Positions 50,676-59,929 are shown, counted from the first letter of the stretch. The stretch: 64,000 nucleotides of DNA from Myxococcales bacterium (GCA_016707895.1 JADJGV010000001.1:607501-671500); one strand, 5' to 3'. Notes: generated from the sequence alone by a model not told the origin. Made by a program: numbers and translations.

Positions 50676-51950
50676 TCACGGCGTATACACGCGCTCCTTG
50701 TTGGCGCACGGGATCGGGTTGGTGGTGCCGAGGTGATAGACCCACCGCCCGAGCTCGACGTCGGCGCCGGCGTCGTACCGGACCGCGCTGACGCTGAGGC
50801 TGTGGCAGATCTCCGCGGCCGGGATCCCCATGGACGGCCATCCGTCCCACGGCGGCCCCGCGAACACCACCTGGAAGCCGAAGGTCTTGCCCCGGAACCG
50901 CACCGGCCGCAGGTAGTGGTTGCCGGCGAACTCGGAGCGGACCTCGTCGAACCCGGCCATGCGGTCGGTCACGCGCGACGCGACCACCTTGCCGGCGCGC
51001 TTTGCCCACGCCTTCACCAGCGGCGCCGCCGCGCCGTCCTTCACCGCGGGCCAGACCCCCATGCGCGGGAAGCTGGCCTGGAACCACTCGACCAGGCGCG
51101 CGCGGATCTGGGTGCGCTGGGCCATGGCCTGGGCGATCGGCGCCGCGCCCCGCCGCAGGCGGTCGGCGAGCGTCTGGTACAGCGCGACGCGGGGCTCGTC
51201 GGCGTCGATGTCGCGGACGCTGCCGACCACCATCCCCAGCGCGTCGCCGAGCGCGCTGGCCGTCGCGAACGGCCCCTTGACGTGGTGGGTCAGGGTGCTG
51301 GCACCGCGGGCGTGGCCGTCGATGCGCGGGAAGGCCTTCGTGCGCGCGTCGATCACCATCTGCGCGATCGAGGCGTCGCCGATCCAGTGGCGAAACGCGC
51401 CGAAGTCGCCGAGCTGCGGATCCAGGTTCGAGTGGTTGGCGAAGTAGCGCACGCACGGGCCGGCGGCGAACAGCGCCTCGGTCCACGCCCGCTCGGCCTC
51501 GACCTTCTCGAAGAACGCGTTCTCGGCGGCGGCGTAGCGCTCGGCGTCGGCGACGCTGGCGATCGGCGTCGACGGCGGGACGTTGGCGCGGATCCACGCG
51601 GCGGTGGCCTCGCGACGCGCCGCGACCTCCGCGTAGGTGCCGAAGCCGGGCACGCCCTCCCACTGCGGCGCGAAGTACGGCCCGAGGTGCTGGTCGAGAT
51701 ACGCCCCGAGCTCCGCGCCAGCGGGGCCCAGGTCGGCGATCGTCGCGCGGTTGCGCGTGAACGCGTCGGCGGCCGAGCGCATGCTGCGGATGCAGAAGTC
51801 CGGGTCGCGGCTGTAGCCGTAGTACAGCTCCAGGAACTTGGCGACCGTGCGGCCGGCCCCGGTGGTCGGCCCAGGCGGCGGAGGCGGGAGCTCGGCGGCG
51901 GCGCGCCCGACCAGCGCACCCACAGCGACGACGGCGATGGTGAACCTCAT
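50676..51950 (-). CDS. Secreted protein of unknown function
   Basis: 424 residues from ATG 51950. Signal peptide ends GRAAAE, then a Pro-rich hinge. The chain is helical, with KFLELYYGYSRDPDFCIRSM, AERYAAAENAFFEKVEAERA and THHVKGPFATASALGDALGM. The C-terminal 80 residues are beta-like (FRGKTFGFQVVFAGPPWDGW, CHSLSVSAVRYDAG). Three or four Cys could form disulphides. No enzyme motif is recognised. Confidence 0.6.
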   Translation of the reverse strand: MRFTIAVVAVGALVGRAAAELPPPPPGPTTGAGRTVAKFLELYYGYSRDPDFCIRSMRSAADAFTRNRATIADLGPAGAELGAYLDQHLGPYFAPQWEGVPGFGTYAEVAARREATAAWIRANVPPSTPIASVADAERYAAAENAFFEKVEAERAWTEALFAAGPCVRYFANHSNLDPQLGDFGAFRHWIGDASIAQMVIDARTKAFPRIDGHARGASTLTHHVKGPFATASALGDALGMVVGSVRDIDADEPRVALYQTLADRLRRGAAPIAQAMAQRTQIRARLVEWFQASFPRMGVWPAVKDGAAAPLVKAWAKRAGKVVASRVTDRMAGFDEVRSEFAGNHYLRPVRFRGKTFGFQVVFAGPPWDGWPSMGIPAAEICHSLSVSAVRYDAGADVELGRWVYHLGTTNPIPCANKERVYTP

Positions 51951-52206
51951 GGGCGTTGCATCGACCAGCCGCGCCGCGCGTCCAGGGGAGCCCAGGTCTG
52001 GCGCCGTCCGGGTGCGGCGGCCTCCGGCCCGCGCCGCCGCCCACGTTCGACGAGCACGCCTACTTCGTGGATCGTTTCGGCGCGCGGTGAGGTCGCGCCT
52101 GATCATTCCTGATCACCTGATCAAGCGTGTGAGGGAGGCCGCAGCGGGCGCCGTTTCGGGCGAGCCCGCGCGCAACGCCGCCGGCGGCCAGCGTGTCCGA
52201 CCGACC

Positions 52207-52842
52207 ATGCGCATCCAACCCCACCTCCTCCTATGCTGCCTCGCCGCCTTCCTCTTCACTGCGTGCGTCGACGACCCCGACGCGAACCCCGACGAGGTGC
52301 CCGTCGCTGACGACGCGGTGTTCCACGAGATCGTGGCCACGCTGCAACCCGATGGCACGGTGACGTTCGCGCAGCCGCGCGCGATCACCGTGCGCGAGGA
52401 GCGCGAACAGAACGCGATGAAGGCGCGGATGGTGGCGGCCGCCGCCAGCCGGTCGGGGGCCACGCCTGGCGCGCCCGACACGGGGGTCGTCGTGAACGCG
52501 GGGTTCGGCGGGGTCTCCGGCACCGCCACCCGCGACACCTCGTGCGCCTGGGAGTCGCTCTGGGTGTACTCGCGCACCGACTGGACCGGGGACCGGATCT
52601 GCTTCATCGGCAACGGCATCCTCTACATGAAGAACTATGATCGCTTCGGGTTCATCGCCGGGATGTGGCTGTGGGTCGGCAACTGGCGGCTCGCCTGGGG
52701 CAGCTACTGGCCGGGCACCAACAGCGGCGGCCTCAACGGGAAGTCGGCCAGCGGCGTCTGGCAGAGCACGCCGTTCCCGCGCTACGGCCGACAGGGCATC
52801 TTCCATTTCGACGACGGCCTCGACTTCATCAACCTCCTCTGA
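52207..52842 (+). CDS. Small secreted lipoprotein with Trp-rich domain
   Basis: 211 residues. Lipobox LFTAC, then an acidic stretch and a long helix (ITVREEREQNAMKARMVAAA). The C-terminal 100 residues contain CAWESLWVYSRTDWTGDRIC and FIAGMWLWVGNWRLAWGSYW, a disulphide-closed beta/gamma-crystallin-like or peptidase-inhibitor-like domain. That fold is only an impression. Function unknown. Confidence 0.6.
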   Translation: MRIQPHLLLCCLAAFLFTACVDDPDANPDEVPVADDAVFHEIVATLQPDGTVTFAQPRAITVREEREQNAMKARMVAAAASRSGATPGAPDTGVVVNAGFGGVSGTATRDTSCAWESLWVYSRTDWTGDRICFIGNGILYMKNYDRFGFIAGMWLWVGNWRLAWGSYWPGTNSGGLNGKSASGVWQSTPFPRYGRQGIFHFDDGLDFINLL

Positions 52843-52885
52843 TCTGAGCCGGCGCCCCTCGCCGCGAGGGCGTACGCTCGTCGCC

Positions 52886-53266
52886 ATGGCGATCGACCCG
52901 ACCGGCCGCGACCTGCAGCGCTTCCTGGCCCAGCCCGACGACGGCGCGCCGGTGGTGATGCTCAACCTGCTGCGCTTCCGCGACGGCGACCGCGCCGGCT
53001 ACGAGGCGTACATGCGCGCCACCGCGCCGCACCTGGCCAAGGTCGGCGGATCGCTCCTCTACGCTGGCGTGGGCGACGCCGCGCTCATCGCCGAGCCCGG
53101 CCAGGCCTGGGACGCGGTGCTGCTGGTCCGGTATCCGAGCCGCGCCGCGTTCCTCGCGATGGTCGCCGACCCCGCGTACCAGGCCATCACCCACCTGCGC
53201 CACGACGCGCTGGTCGAGGCCGTGCTGCAGCCCACCCACCCGTGGCAGGTCGCCGCGACACCCTGA
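52886..53266 (+). CDS. DUF1330-family protein
   Basis: 126 residues. APVVMLNLLRFRDGDRAGYE AYMR and AVLLVRYPSRAAFLAMVADP AYQ are the two conserved strands of this ferredoxin-like dimeric alpha/beta barrel family. Its role is unknown. A TAcgcT box at 52873-52878 ends seven bases before the ATG. Confidence 0.8.
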   Translation: MAIDPTGRDLQRFLAQPDDGAPVVMLNLLRFRDGDRAGYEAYMRATAPHLAKVGGSLLYAGVGDAALIAEPGQAWDAVLLVRYPSRAAFLAMVADPAYQAITHLRHDALVEAVLQPTHPWQVAATP

Positions 53267-53291
53267 CGGCCATCCGACGCCGGCGCGCGGA

Positions 53292-53870
53292 TCAGCCAGC
53301 GTCGAGGTCGACGCCGAGGAAGCAGCTGGCCCACGGGCCGATCCAGTCGAGGAACCCGAGGGGCGCGTCGCCACCGCCCGCCGTATACAGCTCACGACAC
53401 TCGGGCGCGTCGAGCTCGCCGGTGCGCCACATGACGCCGCGCTGGGCGCCGGTCACCACCAGCGCCGAGAAGTCGTTGCCGCCGTTGCAGGTCAGGATCA
53501 GGCAGCCGTCGGGATCGCCCGCGCGTTGCAGCCCCATGACCCGCGGATCGGCCAGCGGGCCGGCGGGCCCCGCGGCGTTGATCGCCGCGCGGATCGCGTC
53601 GGCGTCGGCGTCGCCGTACGGGAACGGCCGCGCTGGCACCGCCGACCGCGGCTGCGCGACGCGCAGGTCGGCCAGCCCGTAGAGCATCGGCTCGCCATCG
53701 AGGCGGAGCCCATCGGCGACCTCGAGCAAGAACCGCCGCGCCTCGTCGGGGATGACGATGCCGTACGCCGCCTCGAAGGCGGCCACGTCGGCCGACGTCG
53801 CCGGCGGACCGGCCTCGATCGAGGTCGCCGCGGCGATCGCCGCTCGCAAGCGCTCCAGGCGTTCGTCCAT
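53292..53870 (-). CDS. SMI1/KNR4 (SUKH) family protein
   Basis: 192 residues. AFEAAYGIVIPDEARRFLLE VADG is the classic SUKH opening, and the middle and end (GCLILTCNGGNDFSALVV, PLGFLDWIGPWASCFLGV) complete it. SUKH proteins often protect against contact-dependent toxins; no toxin is adjacent. A TAaccT box at 53882-53877 precedes the ATG by six bases. Confidence 0.85.
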   Translation of the reverse strand: MDERLERLRAAIAAATSIEAGPPATSADVAAFEAAYGIVIPDEARRFLLEVADGLRLDGEPMLYGLADLRVAQPRSAVPARPFPYGDADADAIRAAINAAGPAGPLADPRVMGLQRAGDPDGCLILTCNGGNDFSALVVTGAQRGVMWRTGELDAPECRELYTAGGGDAPLGFLDWIGPWASCFLGVDLDAG

Positions 53871-53919
53871 TGGCCGAGGTTACCAGCAACCGCCTGACGG
53901 CTCCCGCGACGCGCGTGCG

Positions 53920-54162
53920 CTAGCCGAGGCCCATCGCCCGCTCGCGCTCGATGATGGCGCGCATCGGGCGATGGGCGACGAGCACGATCGGGATGGCGGT
54001 CGCGCCGGCGATCAGCGCGGACAGCGGCAACAGCGGGAACAGGCCGGCGACGACGGCGCCGCGGACGGCGTCCCGGACCCGCGGCTTGCGCGCCAAGCCC
54101 ACGAGGCCGCGTGGTCGGCCCGGCGCGCATCGCCAGCGCGACACCGTGCTCGCACAAACCTG
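53920..54162 (-). pseudogene. Internally deleted copy of the membrane-protein gene at 56046
   Basis: The last about 60 residues (RVRDAVRGAVVAGLFPLLPL, ALIAGATAIPIVLVAHRPMR, ERERAMGLG) match the C-terminus of the gene at 56046-56810. Directly beyond, the DNA matches the region upstream of that gene's start (CACGAGGCCGCGTGGTCGGC). About 620 bp between these points, present in the intact gene, is missing. At most a 60-residue peptide could be made from an in-frame GTG. Confidence 0.7.
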
Positions 54163-54201
54163 ACAACCTGCTGACACGCGGCGGGCGCCTGCTCTCGGCA
54201 C

Positions 54202-54687
54202 ATGCCCAACGACTTCGACTTCCTGTTCGGCCGGTGGCGGGTCGCCCACCGCCGCCTCGACGCGCGCCTGGCCGGCTGCACCACCTGGACCGAGTTCGCC
54301 GGCACCTGCGCGACGTGGCCGCTGCTCGGCGGTCGCGGCAACATCGACGACAACGTGCTCGAGCTGCCGTCCGGGACTTACCGCGCCGCGACGCTGCGCA
54401 GCTACGATGCCGCCTCGGCGCAGTGGTCGATCTGGTGGCTCGATGCGCGCGACCCGCACCGCCTCGATCCGCCGGTCGTGGGGCGCTTCCACGAAGGCCG
54501 CGGCCGGTTCGAATGCGCCGACACGCTCGACGGCCGACCGATCCGGGTGCGGTTCGACTGGTCGGTGGACGACCCAGCGCACCCGCGGTGGGAGCAGGCG
54601 TTCTCGCCGGACGGTGGCGCGACCTGGGAGGTCAACTGGCAGATGCGCTTCACGCGCGATCCGGCCGACCCGCGCGGCGACGGCTGA
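54202..54687 (+). CDS. DUF1579-family protein
   Basis: 161 residues. FDFLFGRWRVAHRRLDARLA, LLGGRGNIDDN, RFHEGRGRFECADTLDGRPI and FSPDGGATWEVNWQM follow the DUF1579 pattern, a lipocalin-like barrel of unknown role. Its 3' end overlaps the convergent TetR gene by 38 bp. Confidence 0.8.
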   Translation: MPNDFDFLFGRWRVAHRRLDARLAGCTTWTEFAGTCATWPLLGGRGNIDDNVLELPSGTYRAATLRSYDAASAQWSIWWLDARDPHRLDPPVVGRFHEGRGRFECADTLDGRPIRVRFDWSVDDPAHPRWEQAFSPDGGATWEVNWQMRFTRDPADPRGDG

Positions 54688-55324
54688 GCGGCGCCGCGCC
54701 GGTCGCGCGGACGCGGCCCGACGCGCGCGCCAGCGTACCCGCGCGGGCGCCCTCGACCACCGTCCGCACCGCGGCCTCCAGCCACGCGGGGTCGAGTCGC
54801 GCGGCGCGCCGGGCGTCGACGATCGCGCGGACGAAGTCCAGCACGAGCTGCGCGTCGGTCTCGGGCGGCAGCTCGCGCCGCGCGATCGCGCGGGTGACGA
54901 TCGCCCGCCACTCGGCGCGCCGTTCGTCGATCGCGTCGCCGACGATCGCGCGGACGTCCGGACTCAGGCGCTCGTCGAGGAGCCGCGCCCAGGCCCGCCC
55001 TTCGAGCCTGCGACCGAAGGTCCAGCGCCGCGCGAACGCCTCGATCAGGTCGGGCTCCAGCGCGCCGCGGTCGGGCAACGGGTGGCTCCTGACCGGCGCC
55101 CACATGCGCGCGACGGCGTCGGTCACCAGCGCCCGCCGGTTCGGCCACCGCCGGTAGACCGTGGTCCGGTTCACGCCCGCCCGCGCCGCGACCTCGTCCA
55201 TCCGGAACCCCGCGTACCCGGCGCGCGCAAGCTCGCCGATCGCCGCGTCGAGCACCTTGCGGACGACGACGGCGCTGCGCCCGCCGAGGGTCCCCTTGGT
55301 CCGACGTCCGCCCGGCGGTGACAT
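54650..55324 (-). CDS. TetR-family repressor
   Basis: 224 residues. The N-terminal helix-turn-helix is at residues 42-61 (MDEVAARAGVNRTTVYRRWP); the rest is the helical ligand-binding domain. It is divergent from the isochorismatase-family gene, with two inverted repeats between. A TAgccT box at 55338-55333 ends eight bases before ATG 55324. It probably represses both itself and the hydrolase. The C-terminal tail is Arg-rich and extends over the DUF1579 gene's end. Confidence 0.9.
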   Translation of the reverse strand: MSPPGGRRTKGTLGGRSAVVVRKVLDAAIGELARAGYAGFRMDEVAARAGVNRTTVYRRWPNRRALVTDAVARMWAPVRSHPLPDRGALEPDLIEAFARRWTFGRRLEGRAWARLLDERLSPDVRAIVGDAIDERRAEWRAIVTRAIARRELPPETDAQLVLDFVRAIVDARRAARLDPAWLEAAVRTVVEGARAGTLARASGRVRATGAAPLSRRRAGRPDRA

Positions 55325-55354
55325 CGGGGGTCAGGCTACCGTCGCGCGGGCGGC

Positions 55355-55374
55355 GATGGCAACACGGTGTCGCC
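55355..55374. promoter_or_regulatory. TetR operator O1 (imperfect)
   Basis: GATGGCAACAC followed by GTGTCGCC shares the left arm of O2 exactly and has a degenerate right arm. It lies just upstream of the TetR promoter box. Confidence 0.6.
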
Positions 55375-55411
55375 TTGCGATCGCCCCGTGCGTCGCCTAT
55401 CGTCATCGCGA

Positions 55412-55434
55412 GATGGCAACACTGTGTTGCCATC
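55412..55434. promoter_or_regulatory. TetR operator O2 (perfect palindrome)
   Basis: Arms GATGGCAACAC and GTGTTGCCATC around a central T at 55423, a 23-bp perfect inverted repeat ending 21 bases before the hydrolase start. The same arm in O1 points to one regulator. Confidence 0.75.
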
Positions 55435-55455
55435 TGTGCACCACCTGGAGGCCCC

Positions 55456-56049
55456 ATGCACCCGTCGCTCGTCGATCCCAAGGCCGCCGCCCTCGTCGTC
55501 ATGGACTACCAGACCGCCGTCGTCGAGATGACCACCCCGACGCCAGACGACCTGCTCGCGCGCACGGCGAGCTTGCTGGCCGACGCGCGCGCGGCCGGGG
55601 TGCGCGTCATCTACGTCGTCGTCGGCTACCGGGACGGCTACCCGGAGGTCGGTCCGCACAGCCCGACCTTCGGGCCGGTCCGCGACGGGGGACGCTTCGC
55701 CGAGGGCGCGCCCGGGACGGCGGTGCACGCCGCGCTCGCGCCGCGCCCGGGCGACGTCGTCGTCACCAAGCGCCGGGTCAGCGCGTTCTTCGGCACCGAC
55801 CTCGACCTGATCCTGCGGGCCAACGGCACGACGACGCTGATCCTCGCCGGGATCGCGACCAGCGGCGTGGTGCTGTCGACGGTCCGCCACGCCACCGACG
55901 CGGACTACCGCGTCGTCGTGGTCGAGGACTGCTGCGCCGACCGCGACGCCGAGCTCCACCGCGTGCTCATGGAGCGCGTGTTCGCCCGCTGGACGACCGT
56001 CGTGAAGGCCGCCGACGTGTTCGCCCCCGCCGCACGCGGCGACCGCTAG
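55456..56049 (+). CDS. Isochorismatase-family hydrolase lacking the amidase Cys
   Basis: 197 residues from ATG 55456, with CTGGAGG nine bases upstream. Asp17 (VVMDYQ) and Lys105 (VVTKRRVS) are the conserved catalytic pair. The position that is Cys in nicotinamidase-type members is Gly137 (GIATSGVVLST). Members with Gly here act as isochorismatases (EntB, PhzD) or have no known activity. Its TAG stop overlaps the opposite-strand TAG of the gene at 56046 in a shared CTAG. Probably controlled by the divergent TetR repressor. Confidence 0.85.
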   Translation: MHPSLVDPKAAALVVMDYQTAVVEMTTPTPDDLLARTASLLADARAAGVRVIYVVVGYRDGYPEVGPHSPTFGPVRDGGRFAEGAPGTAVHAALAPRPGDVVVTKRRVSAFFGTDLDLILRANGTTTLILAGIATSGVVLSTVRHATDADYRVVVVEDCCADRDAELHRVLMERVFARWTTVVKAADVFAPAARGDR

Positions 56050-56810
56050 CCGAGGCCCATCGCCCGCTCGCGCTCGATGATGGCGCGCATCGGCCGATGG
56101 ACGAGCAGCACGATCGGGATGGCGGTGGCGCCCGCGATCAACGCCGAGGCCTGCAACAGCGGGAACAAGCCCGCGACCAGCGCGCCGTGGACGGCGTCCC
56201 GCACCCGCGGGTTGCGCGGGAAGTCCCAGGCGACGTAGAGGCCGTACGCGAAGACCGGCGCGGCCCCGAACGCGGTCAGTTGCACGTATTCCGGCTCGAG
56301 CCGCGACGCGAACAACAGCCCCACGACGATCGCGTGCAGCGTGTGCGGGACGAGCAAGGTCGCCGCGGCCAGCGGCAGGATCCAGCTCGCGCGGGCGTGC
56401 CGCGACGATAGCCGGCGCTCGATCGCGGCGGGGCCGGCGGCGCGCAGCCGGATGAGATCGTCGTACGGATCGCGGGTGCGCGCGAGGGCCGCGCGGACCT
56501 GCCATCGCAGCCGGTGATCCGCGACCAGCGCGGCCGTCGCGCCCGCGCCGAGCACGGCCGACCAGACCAGCACCAGCCCGACGACGACCGCGTCGCCGGC
56601 GGCGGGATCGCGCGGTCGCGCGGCCGCGATCATCCCGGCGAGCGCCATCGCGCCCACGACGCCGGCGGCGCCCGCGGCCAGGCGCGCCGCCCGCTGTACG
56701 TAGACGCTGCGCCAGCCGGTCGGGATCGTGTGCAGCTCGTCGCGCCGACGGGCCCGCAGGGCCTCGGCCTGAGCTCGGACGAAGTCGGTCGCGTCGCGGT
56801 ATGGCGCCAT
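56046..56810 (-). CDS. Multi-helix membrane protein
   Basis: 254 residues from ATG 56810. A charged N-terminal region (VRAQAEALRARRRDELHTIP) leads to a pair of helices (residues 50-105), a cytoplasmic loop with RLSSRHARASW, then three or four more helices, ending at a basic PMRAIIERERAMGLG tail. No transporter motif is recognised. An internally deleted copy lies at 53920-54162. Confidence 0.7.
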   Translation of the reverse strand: MAPYRDATDFVRAQAEALRARRRDELHTIPTGWRSVYVQRAARLAAGAAGVVGAMALAGMIAAARPRDPAAGDAVVVGLVLVWSAVLGAGATAALVADHRLRWQVRAALARTRDPYDDLIRLRAAGPAAIERRLSSRHARASWILPLAAATLLVPHTLHAIVVGLLFASRLEPEYVQLTAFGAAPVFAYGLYVAWDFPRNPRVRDAVHGALVAGLFPLLQASALIAGATAIPIVLLVHRPMRAIIERERAMGLG

Positions 56811-56945
56811 GGCCGGCGCACCGAGCAGCAACCGTGCCGCGCGCCAAGCCCGCGAGGCCGCGTGGTCAGCCCGGCGCGCATCGCCACCGCGACATCGTCT
56901 CGCCGGCGCGCGCGTCAGGTTGGCACCGCGACGCGTCCAGCGGCC

Positions 56946-57152
56946 TCAGACGATCTTGACGACGTTCTTGGCCTGGAGCCCCTTGGGCCCCTCGACGACG
57001 TCGAACGTGACGCGGTCGCCCTCCGCGACGGTGCGGAACCCCTCGGCGATGATCGACGCGTGATGGACGAAGACGTCGGGGCCGCGCTCACGGACGATGA
57101 AGCCGTAGCCCTTGGCGTCGTTGAACCACTTGATCGTGCCTTGCTCGGGCAT
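56946..57152 (-). CDS. Cold-shock domain protein
   Basis: 68 residues. It has GTIKWFNDAKGYGFIVRERG with RNP1 (KGYGFI, 14-19) and RNP2 (VFVHHAS, from 27); the closing VEGPKGLQAKNVV completes the five-strand OB fold. It binds single-stranded RNA or DNA. The asparagine after KWF is an Asp/Asn variant of the usual motif. AGGAG lies six bases before the ATG, within an unusually long leader (57153-57344) that has no other coding signal and may carry structure. Confidence 0.95.
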   Translation of the reverse strand: MPEQGTIKWFNDAKGYGFIVRERGPDVFVHHASIIAEGFRTVAEGDRVTFDVVEGPKGLQAKNVVKIV

Positions 57153-57344
57153 GCGTAACTCCTGCGGGTAGCCTCGCACGTCGGCGCAGCGGCATCGACC
57201 GCGGTGTGCGCGAACGTCGCTGGATGCCGGCGCCGCCCCCACGTCCGGCTCGCGCGATCGCGCGCGCGGTGAGATCGCCCCTTCACGATCGCCGCGGGCG
57301 GTCGATGGCAGGGCCAAGCGCTCGGCTCGAGCGCAGGAGGACCA

Positions 57345-59180
57345 TTGCCCGCACACCATCGCGCGTTGTTCGCTTCGAGCCTCGGGATCCTGCTGATCAC
57401 CGGCTGTGCGCCGCCGGGGACCGAGGACGGCCCCGACGCCCTGACCACCGCGGCCCGCGGCAAGCTGGCGCCGCACGCCCTCGACGAGCTGGTCGCGGGC
57501 CGCGCCACGCAGCTGCTGCTAGTGATCGCCGATGACCCGACGGCCGCGGCCCGCGGCCCGGACGCCAAGCGGCTGATCGAGGCGCTGGCCGAGGACGGCG
57601 GCGCCACCATCGACGACCGCTGGGACGCGCTGCCGATCGTGCCGATGACCGTGACCGGGCTGGCGGCGCTGGCGCCGTTGCTCGACGACGCGCGGGTGGT
57701 CAGCGCGACGCCGGTCGCGTACTACCAGGCGTTCGACGCCGAGAGCTTCCCGCTGATCGGTCAGCCGACCGCGGCGGCGGGCGGCAAGGTCGGCGCGGGC
57801 ACCACGGTGGCGGTGCTCGACACCGGCGTCGACTACACCCGCGCGGCGTTCGGCTGCACCGCGCCCGGCGTCCCGGCCGGCTGCAAGGTGGCGGTGGCCC
57901 GCGACTTCGCCGTCGAGGACGGCAGCCGCGACGCCAGCGGCCACGGCACCAACGTCGCCGGCATCGTCGTCGGCGTCGCGCCGGGCGCGCGGGTGATCGG
58001 CCTCGACGTCTTCGATGGCGCCACGGCGTCGACCACGACGATCCTCGCCGCCTACAACTGGGTGCTGCAGAACCGCGCGACCTACAACGTCGCCGCGGTC
58101 AACCTCAGCCTCGGCGGCGGCAGCGCCACCGCGCCGTGCCCCGGCGATCCGATGGCGGTCGCGTTCGCCACCGGCCGCAGCGCGGGCGTGGTGACCGCGG
58201 TGGCCGCGGGCAACAACGCGACCACCAACGCGATCTCGTCGCCGGCGTGCGCGCCCGACGCGGTGTCGGTCGGCGCGGTCTACGACGCCAACGTCGGCGC
58301 GATCGGCTACAGCGTCTGCAACGATCCGGTCACCGCCGCCGATCGCGTCGCGTGCTTCTCGAACAGCGCCCCGTTCCTCAAGCTGCTGGCGCCGGGCGCG
58401 CTGATCGACGCCGCCGGCTACCGGATGGCCGGCACCTCCCAGGCCAGCCCGCACGTGGCCGGCGCCGCGGCGGTCTTGCACGCGGCGTTCCCCGCCGAGT
58501 CGGCCAGCCAGTTGATCGCCCGCATGGTCAGCGGCGGCCGCGCCGTGGTCGACCCCCGCAACGGTCGCAGCACGCCGCGCCTCGACGTGGCGCGCGCGCT
58601 CACGCTGGCGGTCCCCGACGGCACGCCGCCCACCGGCACCGTCGTGATCAACGCGGGCGCGACCTACACCCGCAGCCGCAACGTGACGCTCACGCTCGCC
58701 GCGACCGACGCGAGCGGCGTGGCCGACCTGTGCATCGGTGAGCCGTGCGGGGCGTACGTGGCGTACGCGACCACCGTCGCGACGACGCTGCCGATCGGCG
58801 CCGAGGGGACGCGCACGGTCGCGGTCCGGTTCCGCGATCGGTTCGGCAACGTCGCCAACCCGGTCAGCGACACGATCGTCCTCGACACGGTGACGCCCAG
58901 CCTGGCGCTGAGCGGCACCACCAGCGGCGGTCGCGTGGCCATGACCTGGTCGGGCGCCGACGCCACCTCGGGCCTCGCGAGCTTCCGGCTGGTGGCCGCG
59001 AGCGGCGCGACCGCGCCGGCCGCCGGGTGCGCGACCGGGACGCTGCTGGCGCAGGGCACGACCACCAGCTTCACCCACGGGCCGCTGACCGTCGGGTCGA
59101 CGTGGTCGTACCGGTTGTGCGCCACCGACCGCGCCGGCAACACCAGCCCCGGCCTGGCGGCCAAGGTGATCGTGCGCTGA
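57345..59180 (+). CDS. Subtilisin-like (S8) lipoprotein protease
   Basis: 611 residues from TTG 57345, supported by AGGAGG at 57335-57340. The signal peptide ends LLITGC (Cys21). A prodomain-like region covers about 40-130. The catalytic triad is complete: Asp159 in VAVLDTGVDY, His200 in SGHGTNVAG, Ser365 in GTSQASPHVAG, with AAGNN for the oxyanion Asn. From about residue 420 there are two Ig/fibronectin-like beta modules (ATYTRSRNVTLTLAATDASG, LALSGTTSGGRVAMTWSGAD). Likely a surface-anchored protease for prey or polymer degradation. Confidence 0.92.
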   Translation: MPAHHRALFASSLGILLITGCAPPGTEDGPDALTTAARGKLAPHALDELVAGRATQLLLVIADDPTAAARGPDAKRLIEALAEDGGATIDDRWDALPIVPMTVTGLAALAPLLDDARVVSATPVAYYQAFDAESFPLIGQPTAAAGGKVGAGTTVAVLDTGVDYTRAAFGCTAPGVPAGCKVAVARDFAVEDGSRDASGHGTNVAGIVVGVAPGARVIGLDVFDGATASTTTILAAYNWVLQNRATYNVAAVNLSLGGGSATAPCPGDPMAVAFATGRSAGVVTAVAAGNNATTNAISSPACAPDAVSVGAVYDANVGAIGYSVCNDPVTAADRVACFSNSAPFLKLLAPGALIDAAGYRMAGTSQASPHVAGAAAVLHAAFPAESASQLIARMVSGGRAVVDPRNGRSTPRLDVARALTLAVPDGTPPTGTVVINAGATYTRSRNVTLTLAATDASGVADLCIGEPCGAYVAYATTVATTLPIGAEGTRTVAVRFRDRFGNVANPVSDTIVLDTVTPSLALSGTTSGGRVAMTWSGADATSGLASFRLVAASGATAPAAGCATGTLLAQGTTTSFTHGPLTVGSTWSYRLCATDRAGNTSPGLAAKVIVR

Positions 59181-59188
59181 GCCCGCGG

Positions 59189-59929
59189 CTACTCGGCGAC
59201 CACGGTCAGGCAGCACACGACGCCGGTGGTCACGCCCGGCGCGAAGTCGCAGCCGGTGCCGGTGTTCTCGCTGTGATCGATGCGCCCGTCGGCGAGGCAC
59301 CCGCCACCGCCCGGGAACTGGAACGCGCAGCTCGCGCCGACGCCCGCGAGGTCGATGTTGGCGGCGGTGTCGACGCCGGCGGCGACCTGCGCCGAGCAGT
59401 CGGGCCGGCACACGAAGTTGTCCTGCGCGGCATCGATCGCGAAGCAGCCGGCGAACGCCGTGGCCGCGGCGTAGGTCACGGCGGCCACCGCGGGCTCGCT
59501 GCCGAGGCAGACGTGCCAGCCGGCCGCGCACAGCGCGCCGGCGCCGCCGACGTCGCCGGTCCAGCTGCCAGCGCACGCGGCGACCGCCGGGAACGCGACC
59601 GGATCGACCAGGCCCTCGCGCGTGCCGTCGGCGCAGCCGGTGGCGCCGGTGGTGCCGGCGTCGGCAGGCTCGACGGCGGCGTCGACCGAGCCGACGTCCG
59701 CATCGACGTCGACCGCGGCGTCGACCACCGCCGCGACGTCGCTCACGTCCGCGTCGCGGTCGAGCGCATCCACCGCCGCGGCGTCGGTGACCGCCGCGTC
59801 ACCCCCGGCGTCGACGTCGACCACCGCGTCGGCGCCGCCACGATCGACGCTGCCGTCGGTGATGGCCGGCGATCCGTCGCTGCAGGCGGCCGTGACGGCG
59901 AGGACGATCGCGAACCGGCGGGTGCGCAC
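59189..59929 (-). CDS. Cys-rich lipoprotein with long Asp/Ala/Val tether
   Basis: 246 residues from GTG 59929. Lipobox VTAAC, then about 75 residues of VDA/DAD-type repeats, an unusually long tether. The C-terminal domain has CADGTREG, CAGSWTGDV, CAAGWHVCLGSE, CFAID, VCRPDCS and CCLTVV; paired cysteines suggest a rigid surface domain. Function unknown. TAtgaT at 59941-59936 precedes the start by six bases. Confidence 0.65.
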   Translation of the reverse strand: MRTRRFAIVLAVTAACSDGSPAITDGSVDRGGADAVVDVDAGGDAAVTDAAAVDALDRDADVSDVAAVVDAAVDVDADVGSVDAAVEPADAGTTGATGCADGTREGLVDPVAFPAVAACAGSWTGDVGGAGALCAAGWHVCLGSEPAVAAVTYAAATAFAGCFAIDAAQDNFVCRPDCSAQVAAGVDTAANIDLAGVGASCAFQFPGGGGCLADGRIDHSENTGTGCDFAPGVTTGVVCCLTVVAE

